Origin: Cenococcum geophilum 1.58 | Lineage: Eukaryota; Ascomycota; Dothideomycetes; Gloniales; Gloniaceae | DNA length: 64,000 nt | Direction of reading: 5' to 3' | NCBI GenBank assembly: GCA_001692895.1 | Contig: KV748261.1 | Location: forward strand, 434,001-498,000 | In this document: piece by piece, positions 22,241-34,501 of the stretch | How the letters are laid out: every line of letters starts with the position of its first letter | Position numbering within the stretch: position 1 is the first letter of the stretch | Translations under genes and position numbers: made by a program | The notes under the pieces: generated by a model | The model's database searches: none | Seen by the model: only the letters and a program-made list of their open reading frames with translations | Told to the model about the DNA's origin: nothing

Positions 22241-23833
22241 GCACTAGGCCTAGTTAGGAAATCAGTACACGGCTGGCGGATTATCGGGAACACCGCCAAT
22301 TGACGATTTGGAGCTTTTGCGAAAGGCTTCCCCCTCCTAAGTAGATAGCTCTGTATTTTATATAGTTATAATATAAATATATTTAAAAGTATATTATAGC
22401 AACCTGTGGGGATATAGTTACGATTTATACAGTTGTTATAATTTATACAGTTCGTACAGTTTATATAGTTTACGCGCTATTTATTTATAAGGTAGCAAAA
22501 TGCTAGCATTTGTTTAGTAGTTAAGCGTTTTACCGCAATTTGCTATCGGATGCTGCAATTTTGTTGCAAAACGTACGGTTTACGCGAATCGCTATGGACC
22601 ATATACGACCACCGCGATCGTACAGTTTGCGGCGATTTGCCGCAAACCGCAACAACCAGCCACAAAAAAAATTTCCTGATGAGAGCTTTTAACTTAGTTA
22701 ATCTTGTTTAATTTAAGTTCCTAAGAACCACTATAAGTCTCCTAGTGCACGGATCTTGTATTATTATAGAAGCTTAGCTTCAAATTCTTTAAGTCTTAAA
22801 AGGTCCTTTTTGGCAAATAGAGCGGCAATATTATCTATGTAGAAGAAGATAATAAGTCGTCTATTAGTGTATAGGCAGTTAGTACCTAGAATAGGCTTTA
22901 ATCCAAATTCGGCCAGTATACTAGTAAGCTCTTTATACTATAGTAGCGGTGATATTTTTAATCCGTATAGCGCCATAAGTAGCTCTAGGATATATCTATC
23001 TTAACCAAATCCTTCTAGGTAGTAGCAGTAGACTGGTTTATTAAGCTTGGCGCTTATAAATACGTTTATAGCGTTATACTATTAAATTTCCAAATTAAAT
23101 ACGGCTGCTATAGCTATAAGGGCACGGAATATTTAAGCAGCTAGGGTTACTGCATAGGTCTCCGCGGACACATAGTTAAGCTTTTAGCTTTTAAAATTAA
23201 CCGTTACTATTAAGCTTATATTTAAAGACCTATTTTAGTAAAAGAATCTGCTTATTACTTACTTCTTCTTTTAGTACAATTTTAAATATCCCTTGGCGTT
23301 TTAGGTCATTATATTCTTTTTCTATAGCCTTTTAAAAGCTAGTAGTTAATAGATGTTTTTTTAGCTCCTTAAGGTTTTTTAGTTTAGGAGGAAGGTTATC
23401 CTAATATAGAGATAAGGATAAGGATCTAGTTCGGCTAATGTCCTTTACTAGTCCTATAGCAAATCCAGCGTAGTAACCAAATAAGGTAGATAAATTGGCT
23501 AGTGATACTATATACGCTTAACGTCAAATTCTTTTTAATCCTTTTAGTAGGATAAGGTCGGCAGAAGGTTTAGCTAAGACTTTATTAGCTCGTAGAGCTA
23601 TATTTAACAGTTCTATTAAACTGCTTAGCTAAGTAGGACCTATTTCAATTATATCTAAGATATCGTCTTAAAGTCCTCCCGGTATAGTATTTATTTCTAG
23701 TAGATCTAGAGATACTATTCTACTAGGAGTTGGTAACTGCTTAGTATCCTTTATAGGAGGCTCTACTAAATCATTTGATTTTAGTATAGTCGTTTAATCT
23801 ATATTTAAGGTAGATCTTTAATTAAACTGTATA

Positions 23834-24846
23834 GGCCGTCGAAATCGGACTCTGTACCTGTACGCGGTGATGGCTACGAACCTAGTCTTCGAAGTTCAGA
23901 TCCAGAGCCAACGCAGAGATATCGTATAGCGTGTGGACAGGACCTGGTGGTGGTTGTGGGCGTTAAGGGCGGTGGTAAAAAATTTTCGGATGGTAAGATC
24001 TTGAAAACCACTACTGTTGGCCCTCTATAATACGACGACTACTATATTATTCTTCTATCTAAGGCACCTATATAATCCAACATGGATGTATAGCATTTAA
24101 TAGTATCCCCTAACCCCTAATAGAAAGCATTAACGACCTTTTATATTAATGAATAAGCGAACGCGGAGCGAACGAATAAATGAGTAAATATACGGCCCCT
24201 CCTAACCCCTAGGGCAATCGCCCGTGGAGTATGCGGTCACTCGCCGTTTTTAACTACTAAATACTACCTAGCAGCCTGGATTGCGACCTACGGTTTTCTC
24301 TGTCTCCTTTTAACGGAGTAGTGCCTTTAGAAAGGGCCTAGCTAGGGCCTAGGCATAAAAGATACCTAAATACACAATATATCCCGCTCGCTTATTAGTA
24401 TTACGGTGGTTAGAACGGATAAATCCCCCTTACGCCTTTAATGGCTCTAGGGGGGGGGGGAGGTAAGGCGTATATGGCAATAGTCTATAAGAGATAGCAT
24501 ATAGGGGATGGGTAAGATACGGAATAAGATAATAAGACACAGCAATCGATCAGCAGGGCCTAGCTGGGACGTAGTAAACCCCAGCTTTAATAAGCTAGAG
24601 AAGGAAGTAGTGGTTCCTAAGGAGTTTAAAACATCTAAGGAGGAGGACGTGCTGTAGGCCTATAGGGCCGCTGCTACGTGCAAACATGGCAATTTGGGGT
24701 TTTTCATCCTACTAAGGTGGCTCATAGGGTTTTTCCTTCCCCCAACTGCAGGGTTTTTCTTCATGTAAATTATAAGTTTTCCCCCTGTGACGGAGTAGTC
24801 TGCGTGGGCCAGTAGGATCCGTATCAGACGTTAATTAAAGAATTAC
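23834..24846. mobile_element. Unclassified 1.0-kb insertion in Copia-2 with a 15-bp target duplication
   Basis: Copia-2 sequence stops at 23833 and resumes at 24847 with the same 15 bp, TAATTAAACTGTATA, on both sides (23819-23833 and 24847-24861). Comparison with Copia-1 near 1370-1400 confirms the target. A duplication of this length suits target-primed (LINE-type) integration, but no poly-A tail and no coding region are seen. Base composition is mixed: the ends are GC-normal, a run of ten G lies at about 24450, and the last 200 bp have repeated GGGTTTTTC motifs. It may be a 5'-truncated retroposon or a composite. Family unknown. Confidence 0.6.
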
Positions 24847-25935
24847 TAATTAAACTGTATATAGGGTAGATTCGTCCTCAGATTTGTTATTAAGAGGCTT
24901 TAGTAGACTAATTGTCTAAAGGATATCTTCTAATACTTCCCTTAGTAGGTAGTTAATATCTTAACCCTTAGGGTTATAGAATAAGGTCTTATTAAATATA
25001 ACATCTCTAGTTTAAATAACTTTGCAAAGGCTTAGAATTTAGATACAGTAAATATTAGTTAAATTATAACTAACTAGATGTCTAATCACTACACAAGGAG
25101 CTAGTTTATCTCCCCTTTTAATTCGTTTGTTAAGTATATAGGTTTTGCAGCCATATATATATATATAGGTAAGTAATCGCAGCTTTCCGTAGGCTATCTC
25201 GTACGGAGTTTTCCATCCTAGTTGCTTATTTGGTATTCAATTAAGTGTATATTTAGTAGTAAGGAAAGCTTCTAGTCCTAGAGATAGTAGTAAGGAAGCT
25301 TCTAGCTATATAGCCCTTAATCGTTCTATAAGGGTTCGTCTAGATTATTTAGCTCTACTATTTTGTTCTTTAGTATACAGGGCTCAGCATTTAAAAGTAA
25401 TGCCTTCGTCTACGCACCATATTTATAGGGTGTCTCCTATCTATCTAAAAGCTCGTTTATTATCGCTCTAGAAGAAGACAACGTCTTAGTAGAATTGTAT
25501 TTTAATTAGCCGGTAAGTCTTACGAATAGTAGGTAGGACAGTAGCTTTATCCTTATTCCTTAAGGTAAACACAAAATTTAATTTGGAATACGTGTAATAG
25601 AAGTACATTACGTATTTATTGCTATTGTACCCTAGTTCTCTAAGGGTAATAATATTAAATGCTAGCCGTTTAAATGGTTAAGTAGCTAGAAATTCATGTT
25701 CTTATCTTTAAGAGATCTGCTATATATGCTTTGCTAATAAGCAAACTTTACATTTAACTTTAAGCGGCGCTCGTTCGTTAATTAGCTCTTTAAGCTCTAC
25801 GCTATTAACGTGCTTAGGAAGCTGCTTAATAGCGTTAGGTCCTGTATGACCAAGTATTTTATGCTATTTTATAGCTATAGCTCTAACTAGTTTACGGGCC
25901 ATTCTGCTTGGTTAATATCTTCTTATTAAGAAGGT

Positions 25936-26207
25936 TGTATAATTATAGCACCTGTTGTACCAACCGCGTGCTTACGCGGTTGGTACACTAACTACGCGTT
26001 TACGCGTTCGGTGCACTAACCACCCGCTTACGCGTCTGGTGCACTCCTAAAGCACTAACTAATTAGGGGGAGGTCGCATTAGTATATAGACTACGTAGTC
26101 TGCTTCAATACAATCGACAGTCACTACCATCCCAAAGAGCATACGATACTATACGTATTTCGTGCCCCGGGATATGACTTAATTGTATTATTAAGTTGAT
26201 ACAAATA
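25936..26207. repeat. Probable solo LTR in Copia-2
   Basis: 272 bp starting TGTATAATTA and ending ACAAATA, flanked by AAGGT at 25931-25935 and 26208-26212. The Copia-1 sequence near 2465-2480 gives the empty site. It holds three tandem units of about 28 bp that can fold (core GCTTACGCG with pairing arms), then a TATA-like GTATATAGAC. A lone LTR left after recombination between two LTRs is the simplest reading; the parent family is not present here. Confidence 0.65.
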
Positions 26208-28000
26208 AAGGTTAATTGAGTTATTAAATCTAGGGTATCTATGGGCGTAGGATCTCTATATATCAGCGCCTAGTGGCCCCCTAGTCGTTTTACATAGTAT
26301 ACTGTTTCGCCAGTTGCTAGACGGTATAGCAAGTTTCGTCCTAAGTCGAAATAAATATCGTTATTAGTAGCTCTTAAGAGTGCTATAATATTTGTAAATA
26401 TAGTAGGTACCAATGCTATATAGGATAGCTTTATCTTTAAGCTCCTAGTATGTGTATTAACAGTAATGGTTACTGTTCCGTAAGCTTAAATCTTTTTAAA
26501 ATTTCCGCTAGTAATTAGGTAGTCGTCTTCTGCTACTAGGTACGAGAAGGTGAAGTCTTTTTTGTTATTATAGACGTGTATATCTGCGCTAGGGTTAAGT
26601 ATCTAGGTGTTCTAGAGTTTAAATGGAATTCAACCAGTACTGAATATAGCAGTATATCTAGTCGGTGTCTTAGAAGGTGGGGTTTTAGAATTAAAATCAA
26701 TTATAGATTCTATATTTTTTTAATTATCCTTCTTTACCCTTTATTTTTTAATCTATTTGACAATACGTTTAATCCAAGATATAGATAAAATCTTTTTATC
26801 TACTTCCTTCTAAATATCTAGGTTTAGTTTCCATCCTTAAGGGCGCCTATACTTAGCGATATAGTAGCAGTCGCTAAATTAATATATAAAGCCGCATACA
26901 CATATCTTATTCCACTTAGAATTAGAATTAGAATTGCCGTTGGAATCTAAATTAGAATTCGAATTGCCTTATAGGGTTATAAATGCAGAGCTATTAGCAG
27001 TGGTAGCAGAGGATGCCACTTACTGCATACGGTAGTGCTCCTTAAATTCCTCAATCAGTTCGATAATAGATGGTGCATCTTCGCCCTTCCGTTCCTTATA
27101 AATAAGGTCTACTTCTAGGGCTCCTACAAAGCTAGAAGAGATAGGCTTAATAGCTTAAACAAAATCGTAGTGTGGCCTAAATCCCTATACGTCTGGTAGC
27201 TCCAATTGTTCCGTAAGTTTATAGACGTTCCGCCAACTATTTAACCATTTATTAATACTCTGCTTTTTATTATAGGCTTTTAAAGCCGTGTATTAATTAA
27301 GGATGTTATACTTTTAACCTAAGGTAGTAGGGGTAAGAGCAGTCTTTAGTGCCTGTAGCCGTTTATATACCGTATCTAGGCCGTTAATAAGGGGGAGGTA
27401 GGCTACTAATATTAAGCGAATGATATAGTTGCTGATATCGTATATAGCCTGTTTTCGCCTTTAATGTACGCGTAGGTCGTTTTTATATTTGGCGTAGAGC
27501 TAATTGTAGGCTGTAAGCTTAATTTGGTCTAGCTAAGCTATCGATGTAGCATTAAGAAGTACGTCCGCAGGTATAGGTCGATGCGGTGGTTCTAGCTTTG
27601 GGAGCTTATCTTTCTTCTTAGATGGGTCGATATACTTCTATACCTTGTTAGTTTTGGCTGTATCTTGGATAATGAAGAACCATTAAATCCAGTTAGATGG
27701 CTGGTTGAGGATGAGGTTAACTTTTGATTCGTTTATGGTCGTTATTTTTAGAATTTGTGGGGTCAGGTAGGGTCTAATTGGTGGCTTGGCGAAAACCTTA
27801 TTTTGACGTTTCAAACTTTTGATTTGATTGGTCGGTCGTCATTTGAGGTTGATCGTCCGTTCGTTTAGTAGATGAAGAAGCTTAAGACACTTGTAAAGGT
27901 AGTAGAAGTAGTGACTTCTTGAATAAGGTAGCAAATTGACTGCTTGACAGATGGTGCAACAGGTAGATTAATCCAATTAATTGGTTAGCAGGTAGTGTAA

Positions 28001-28014
28001 TCTAGGCTTATAAC
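28001..28014 (-). promoter_or_regulatory. Primer-binding site of Copia-2
   Basis: The plus strand reads TCTAGGCTTATAAC immediately inside the 5' LTR. It aligns with the Copia-1 and Copia-3 sites and with the anticodon arm of initiator tRNA-Met after a few C-to-T changes. Confidence 0.55.
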
Positions 28015-28234
28015 TGTAAGCTTTTGCAGTGTGTGGGAAATAAATAAGCGACTTAATTGTAAATCTATGGAAATCAAGTGATATAAATACATGAGGAAGG
28101 TGTTGGTAATAAGACAAAAGGGGAGACTACTACGTAACTAAAACAGCGTGATACGTATGTAATACGCAGGCGATACGCAGTCAATACGCAGGTAATACGC
28201 AGGTGTTTTGGCATAGTACCGGTAGTCGGTTACA
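28015..28234 (-). repeat. 5' LTR of Copia-2
   Basis: 220 bp partner of 20116-20335, followed by CGTAC at 28235-28239. It contains several direct repeats around AATACGCAGG. Confidence 0.94.
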
Positions 28235-28239
28235 CGTAC

Positions 28240-29201
28240 GCTATTTAAGATAGCGTTGTAGTGAGGCCGTTTGCTATTATAGTTTAGTGATATTATGGGG
28301 CGTTTTAGCTGTCTAAGATGTATTTAGTTGCGGATAACGTTAGGGTAATAGCATCTAATATTTAATATGCAGCTGTTCTAGTACGCGATTAGGGCTATAT
28401 GGGACTAGGCCAGTAGTAGCGAATCCTGCCTATATATTATTCTGATATAGTACTGCCTACCTAGCCTACCTATATAGTAGCAGAAATTTGTGCTTATTAA
28501 TATGGTTAACACCCTAGGCTATAATCTGCCCAACGAGCCCTCTGTATAATTACTTAAGGGCTAAAAAATAGCCTATATCTAGGGGCTGCATTAGATATAA
28601 TAAATGCGCTAGTATATAGAGGATGACGATTTAGTAATCTAGGCAGAACTAATTAAATTCTGGCGATATATGGCTGTTATAGCCATCTAGCACTAGTAGC
28701 CGATGCGTACTAACTATATAATTATTTATATGCTTATAAAATAAAGATAGCTAGGTTAGGCTAATCTTATTTATTATCTAGCTATTCTTACTAATATTAA
28801 TTAACCAGTTGTGTAGAATAAGGTTATATTAGGCAGCCTAGTATATTACTGCCTTAAAGATAACTAGTAGTGGAATTATACCCCCTAACGCGTTAATGCA
28901 CTTAATAATTATAACCCATTCTTAATTACCTAGCTGTACTATTCTAGGCCGGCTAGTACGGTTAGTCTTAGTAACTTTTATAGTTCCAATAACACCTATC
29001 TAAAAGCCGGTTTTGTTAAAATTCCAGATATTATTATTAAAAATTCTATACTATATAACGGTGTCTTAAACGCGTTTAAACCAGGCTTAAATAAGTATAG
29101 GATCTTTATATTTAGCACGCTAATAGTTATACTTATAATTTTATTTTAATTATAAGTCCTTATAGCGTTTAATAAAGTTATATACCTATTACTTACTAAT
29201 A
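28240..29201 (-). pseudogene. Fot1 transposase, DDE catalytic part
   Basis: The minus strand near 28655-28703 reads LLVLDGYNSHISPEF, the second-Asp block of DDE_1 (pogo) transposases. It is followed by MQPLDIGYF and by AGFATTGLVPYSPNRVLEQL further on. Many stop codons occur, mostly at Gln/Trp positions. The segment is bounded by the LINE target duplicate on one side and by Copia-2 on the other (target duplicate CGTAC at 28235-28239). Confidence 0.9.
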
Positions 29202-29891
29202 GGTTGTAATCTAGAAACCTTTACCGCACATGCAACCTTACCAAAAGGTGGCGCCGCACTTCCAAACTTACGCATACCCATCTTACCATCAAAAACTATC
29301 ATTTTCCTAACTCCTAAGACCTAATTCCGCCTACTTAGCGAGCTAGAGGTAGATTCATTCTCCTTGTTACCCCCTTTGTTCTACGGTAGAGGCCTTGGCA
29401 AAAGGGGTCCTAGCTTATAAGCGAAGCACGAATAGGAATACCAAAACTACTACTACTACTACTACCACCACCAAAACTACAAAACATAGACTTTTCTTAG
29501 GTTTTTCTTCTATAGAAAGTAAAAGCCTAATAAAATAGGGGGTGTAGGTACTTTTCTATATCTCCTTTAGTCAGATTTTCCTTAGTAAGAGGAGGATTGC
29601 CTTTAGGGCTTTTCTGCTAGTAAAAGCCTAACAAGTCCTTTTTTTAGTAGTTTTTTCTACTTCTAATAGAAAAAGAAAATAACTACACTAGTCTTTTTTA
29701 GCTAGTTTTTTTACTACCTTCTAGCCTAATCCCCCCAGAAATCCTCTAGTAGGATTAGTAAGGAGAAAAGGTGGAAAAGGATAGTAAAAACTAGTAAGGC
29801 TTTTTGCCTAGTTTTTTACCTCTGGGACTAGGAGATAAGAGACCCAAGGGGGTTATTATCTACTGTAAAAACTAGGAAACCCCCCTATAAA

Positions 29892-31347
29892 ATGGCAGAG
29901 CCTATTAAGCCCGGAAGAAGAAAAAAGCCCCCTAGAGGTAACGAACCTATAGAGACAAGTAATGAGGAGCTTTAGTCTACCCCTTCTCCTCCCTCTCCTA
30001 CTCCTTGCCCATCTGGAAAAGACAAAGACGTAGAAATGGGAGAAATCGTTGAACTATTTCTAAAGAAGGGGAGGAAGAGACAATATTCACCTCAATCTTC
30101 TCCTAAAAAAGAAAAAGAACCTGCAATAAGGGTAATAAAACCAATGCCTAAGCCTAAGCCTACCAAGGCTAGTAAGGCTAGTATGCCTCCCTCCTCTCTT
30201 TCTCCAAAAGAACATCTATAAAAGGCCTTAGAAAGCCTAAACCAGGTATATATAGGGCTAGAAGAAAGAGAAAGTAAAGAAGCAGTTAAAGAACTGGAGA
30301 ACTACGTACAACATATTCTTTTAGGAGAAAATCCCTTTATAAAAGAGAAACAAAATAAGGAAGAAGATGTCCTAAAAGGACTAGTAGAAGAAGTAAGAAC
30401 TCTCTACAAGAAGATAGCTCCTATTCAGGAAACCTATGCAGAAAAACTAAAGAAGAACCCCCCTTCTTCTTCTTCTCCTCCTTCTTCTACTTCCTTCTCC
30501 TCCTCCTTACCTTCTACCTCTATACCCTCTTCCTCCTCTACTTCTACTAGAAGTAAAAAAAAAACAGCTACAAGATAGAAGGCTAGTCCTAGTTACAGAC
30601 CAAAAGGATCAACCTTTAGATACCTTCTCTATACAAAACAAAGTCAATTAACTATTTGTATTAAAATTGTAAGTAAAGAAGCCAGTAATAGCTACTATAG
30701 CTAGAGCTAGAGAAAAGCAGAACATTCTCCTTATAACTACGGAAGAATTTAATGCGGAGTTTCTAGTTAAATATAAGGAAATCTGGTCTAACTGCTTCTC
30801 TTTTAGAAGGGAACGAAAACTAGAGCCCTAGGCTCAGGTAATAGCTCACGGCGTCCCTATCTCCCCTTTTCTAGGAGAAGGAGGCTCTAAGCTTCTAAAG
30901 GAAGAAATAGAGACCTTTAATCCTATTAGAATACAGGGACTACCTAGATGGATCTTATCTAGAGAAAAGAGATACGATCCACAAACTAGGTTCGGCTCTA
31001 TAGTTTTTGCTATAGAAAACGAGGAGAAAAGACAGGAAATCCTTAAGCAAAAGGAAATCTTAATTGCAGGGGTAGCTGCTAAGGTAGTTAAATACCTAAA
31101 AGTCTCTCCTACTATACAGTGTACAAGTTGCCAAAAATTTGGCCATATAGGAGATAGATGCTCTACTAGGGCCTATCAATTCTATGCAGCAGCACATCTG
31201 TCTAAAGACCACTCCTGTCCTACTTATAATATAATAGGTAGACCTTGCGAGCATACTACCCCTCTTTGCAGTAATTGTAAAGAAAAACACTTTACTAATA
31301 GTAAAGACTGCGAGTCTCTTAAAGCAGCTAAACTAGTACACCAATGA
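29892..31347 (+). pseudogene. LINE ORF1 (gag-like, zinc-knuckle protein), damaged
   Basis: Starts MAEPIKPGRRKKPPRG. It has a basic, proline- and serine-rich N-terminal part and a helical middle part with a Ser-rich linker (about 30460-30560). A frame change follows, then a nucleic-acid-binding C-terminal part ending in Cys/His knuckles at about 31119-31320 (CTSCQKFGHIGDRC and CSNCKEKHFTNSKDC). Some TAA/TAG codons interrupt it. ORF1 proteins of this clade bind element RNA. Its stop codon overlaps the start of ORF2. Confidence 0.8.
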
Positions 31348-33085
31348 GTATAAGCTTAGAAGGTTCTATACAAGAAGAAGAAGAGATCTCTCTAGTTTCT
31401 AAAGCTAGAGGAGAAATCTCCTTTATATAACACAATGTAGGAAAAAGACAAAAAGTATAACAAACCCTACTAGAAATAGGATTTAGGAGAAAAATAGATA
31501 TTATCCTAGTACAAGAACCTAGTACCTGGAAAGACAGACAAAAAGGATCATACTTCTCTATTCTATATCCTATATTTAACCTTCTCCTCCCTAGTAACCT
31601 AGCTATTCGCCCTAGAGTAGCTATCTATATAAGGAAAACTAGTTCTAGTGTCCTATAATATAGAACTAGGGAGAACATCTATAAAGATACAGACATTATA
31701 GCATTAGAAATCTATGGCCAATTTAAAAGATTTTTATTATTTAATATCTATAACGAGAGACAACTAGACAAGAACTCTAGAACCCAGAGAAGTAGTACGA
31801 CTACTATCTCTAGGACCATTCTAGAACTAGAAATAGACCTCCCTTTTATACTAATAGGAGACTATAACCTACACTATACACGGTGGAACGCGCTAGCTAG
31901 GAATCCTTCTAGAGAGGCTAAAGAACTAGTAAACTGGCTGGACAAATACAACTGCCAACTACTAAATTTAGACGAATAGAAAGGGACCTTTTATAGATCT
32001 AATATAAGGGGAAAGTCTATTATAGACCTAGCCTTCTACTTAGGAAACTTTCAAGAAAATACCTAGGATAATTGGACTATAATAGAGGAAATAGGATCTG
32101 ATTATAAGACTATAGCATTTTCTCTATTTACTAGAGAGACGCAAAGATACCTAAACCCCCTTTAAGAAACTCCTTTCTCTATAAAAAAGGCAAACTGGGA
32201 ACTTTTCTCTACTTCTTTAAAAGAGCAAGTTCTAGAACTGGAACTAGAAGCGAAACTTTTAGTACTAGAAGAACTAGTAGGAGAAAACCCCTATATAAAG
32301 ATAGGAGAAAAAGGCCCCCTAGCCTCTTTAGAAGATTCCTATAGATCTAGGGATAAAAGCTTAAGCACACTAGTAGATAATCTAGTAATAGATCTTACTA
32401 GCTGTATAAAGCTAGCGGCAGAGAAAGCTATCCCTAGGTCTAGAACCTGTGAATTCTTTAAACCTTGGTGGAATAAAGAGCTTCTAAAGAAAAGACAAAA
32501 AATGGCAAAACTAGGAAGACTTTAAGAGGAACAACCTACTAGAAGCTCTAGACTAGAAGCATATAAAGAAGCTAAAAATCAATACTTCCACGCAATAAGA
32601 GAAGCTAAGACTAGCTGCTAGAATAGCTTTCTAGAAAAAGCATAAGGAAAGGAGGTCTTTACTGCCCTAAAATACACAAAGGAAAGAACATTACGAATAA
32701 TCCCTAGTCTATAGTATAGCAAAGATAGGAATACTAGACTAGTAGAAAGCTTTAAGGACCAATATAAAGCTTTTATAACTACTCTATTCCCTAAACCCCC
32801 CTTTACTAGCCCTATAGAGTGGAAGGACTATATAATAGATAGTAAATGGGAATAGCTAGAACTAAAGAAAGTAGAAGTTAAATAAGCAATTTTCTCTAGC
32901 TTAAATAAAAAGGCTCTAGGACCAGATGGGATATCTTTTACAATTTTATAAAAGGCCTATCCTATTATAGAAGATCTTCTATATAAAATCTATAGGATTT
33001 TGTTTATCTTAGGCTATTAGCTAAAGGTCTAGAGAGAAGCCCAAGGAGTTATTCCCTAAAGTAAATAAGGAGGACTATTCCCTAC

Positions 33086-33261
33086 TGTCGGGAATGAGGC
33101 AAGCGGTCGTCACGTGTCATCACGTGTCGCCGCGGCACTAGCGTGGCGAGGAGCCTTAAGCTCTTCGCCCTCCCTTATTTTAATAACAAGCTTTATTAAC
33201 CAACATCACTATAACCCTACTCGAGTAGTCGTTATTGGTAAGTCACCCTATATGACCAACA
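33086..33261 (+). repeat. Left LTR of the non-autonomous element
   Basis: 176 bp, starts TGTCGGGAATG, contains paired CACGTGTC motifs. CCTAC precedes it. Confidence 0.93.
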
Positions 33262-34149
33262 CTGATTAGTGGTTAAATACACAGTTAACTATAGAGCAGC
33301 TAGGTTATTAACAGAAGAGACAGTCTTATATAGGGGTGCTATATACGCTTATATGGAATGGATCCCGGCGATACTGTGCTACCTTAAACTTACGGAAAAC
33401 TAGTAACAGAAGTGTTACTAAGTACTAGGAGATACTAAGTTGCGTCTATTACGCGAAACAACTACGTTTACAAAAATTTAGTTAAGTACTTTAGGTCAGA
33501 AGTGTTACTAAACCTAAGGTCCTAAGTTAACGTCCAAAACGCGTCAAACAACATCTTAAATTGCCTACCTTTTAATAGCAAACCTACGAAATCCTATAAA
33601 ACCGAAAACCCTACCTACCTTCGACGTACGATACCTCGTCGATTCTACCTACTATAGCGTTAACCTATCCAAAGAAGTACGAGAAAGATATTAACCCAGA
33701 GATATAGGACAGAGCCATAACCAACTTTGTAACCGCCAAACAATAGGACCTAAATGGATTTTTAGTACACCGCATAGAACACTATAAAGACAGCAAATAT
33801 AATAATACTGTGCTATAGTATTGTATAAAGGAGGACTTTATAGGATAGATAAAGGAAACATAGGCTCTTGCGAAGAAGACTATCGTATAAGACTTTTATA
33901 ACTTCCTTCGGGAGAACGGAGTCTTTGTCCCTATGGATGGAGGCATTATTAGAGATAATATTCAGGAACATGTTATTAACGCAAAAGAAGAACACGAATG
34001 GACTCCATAAGAGATTAAGCACTAAAAGAAGCTTAGCTTACGATAGAATCTACAAGAAATTAAGCACCAAAAGAAGCTCAACTTATAAGGGAATCTAAGC
34101 AATACACCACTAGAGACACTTCCGCCTCTATCTTCAGCTCCACATCCAT

Positions 34150-34245
34150 CGCTTTTACCTCCGTCTTTAGTTCCGTACCCATCGCTTCTACCTCCGTCTT
34201 TAGTTCCGTATCCATCACTTCTACCTCCGTCTTTAGTTTCCCAGT
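34150..34245. repeat. Three 33-bp tandem repeats
   Basis: Units built around CTACCTCCGTCTTTAGTTCC inside the non-autonomous LTR element. The period is a multiple of three. Confidence 0.85.
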
Positions 34246-34501
34246 ATCTGCTAATTTAACTCGCAACTTTAACTACTGCCCCTTAAGAGCAAGCGCAAGA
34301 TCCCCTTGCTTCGCGATCCAATAACCTCTAAACTCCGCTATAGCAAGATCAGGTACCATGCCCTATTCTATTAAGCTCTACGTTCCTACCACAGCCCTTG
34401 CTTGTAGAGCTTACGAAGCTCTATTCGGACCAGGAGAAGAAGTTTTACAAGGAATTAGAATACGGCAGAGGGTACGATCAATGTCGGCCACGAAGCACTT
34501 G

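Larger units (their letters stand above)
21358..22681. mobile_element. Repeat-built DNA element with CATCAGGAAATTTTTTTT ends
   Basis: About 1.3 kb inserted in Copia-2; comparison with Copia-1 near 205-225 shows the uninterrupted target. Both ends carry the same inverted 18 bp, CATCAGGAAATTTTTTTT. Inside the ends are GC-rich subterminal stretches rich in GCAATTTGC and TTTGCGG. The middle is almost wholly tandem repeats, listed separately, and there is no credible coding region. A non-autonomous DNA transposon with subterminal repeats is the best reading. The target duplication is at most two or three bases and could not be fixed, so the superfamily is open. Confidence 0.75.
20116..28234 (-). 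mobile_element. Copia-2: Ty1/copia element with both LTRs, broken, carrying three insertions
   Basis: 220-bp LTRs at 20116-20335 (3') and 28015-28234 (5') begin TGTAAGC and end in TTACA or its variant. CGTAC at 20111-20115 and 28235-28239 is the target duplication. A purine-rich tract lies just inside the 3' LTR, and the primer site is at 28001-28014. The interior is minus-strand copia sequence closely related to Copia-1, in order gag (right), integrase, RT and RNase H (left). It is interrupted by 21358-22681, 23834-24846 and 25936-26207. It is a fossil with dozens of RIP-like breaks inside, although the two LTRs differ at only about four sites, all transitions. Confidence 0.93.

Noticed and set aside
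22003-22299. Cys/Pro-rich small protein on the minus strand
   Set aside because: The frame is created by the minisatellite and GACA/GCAG microsatellites of the element at 21358-22681; no start context or domain.
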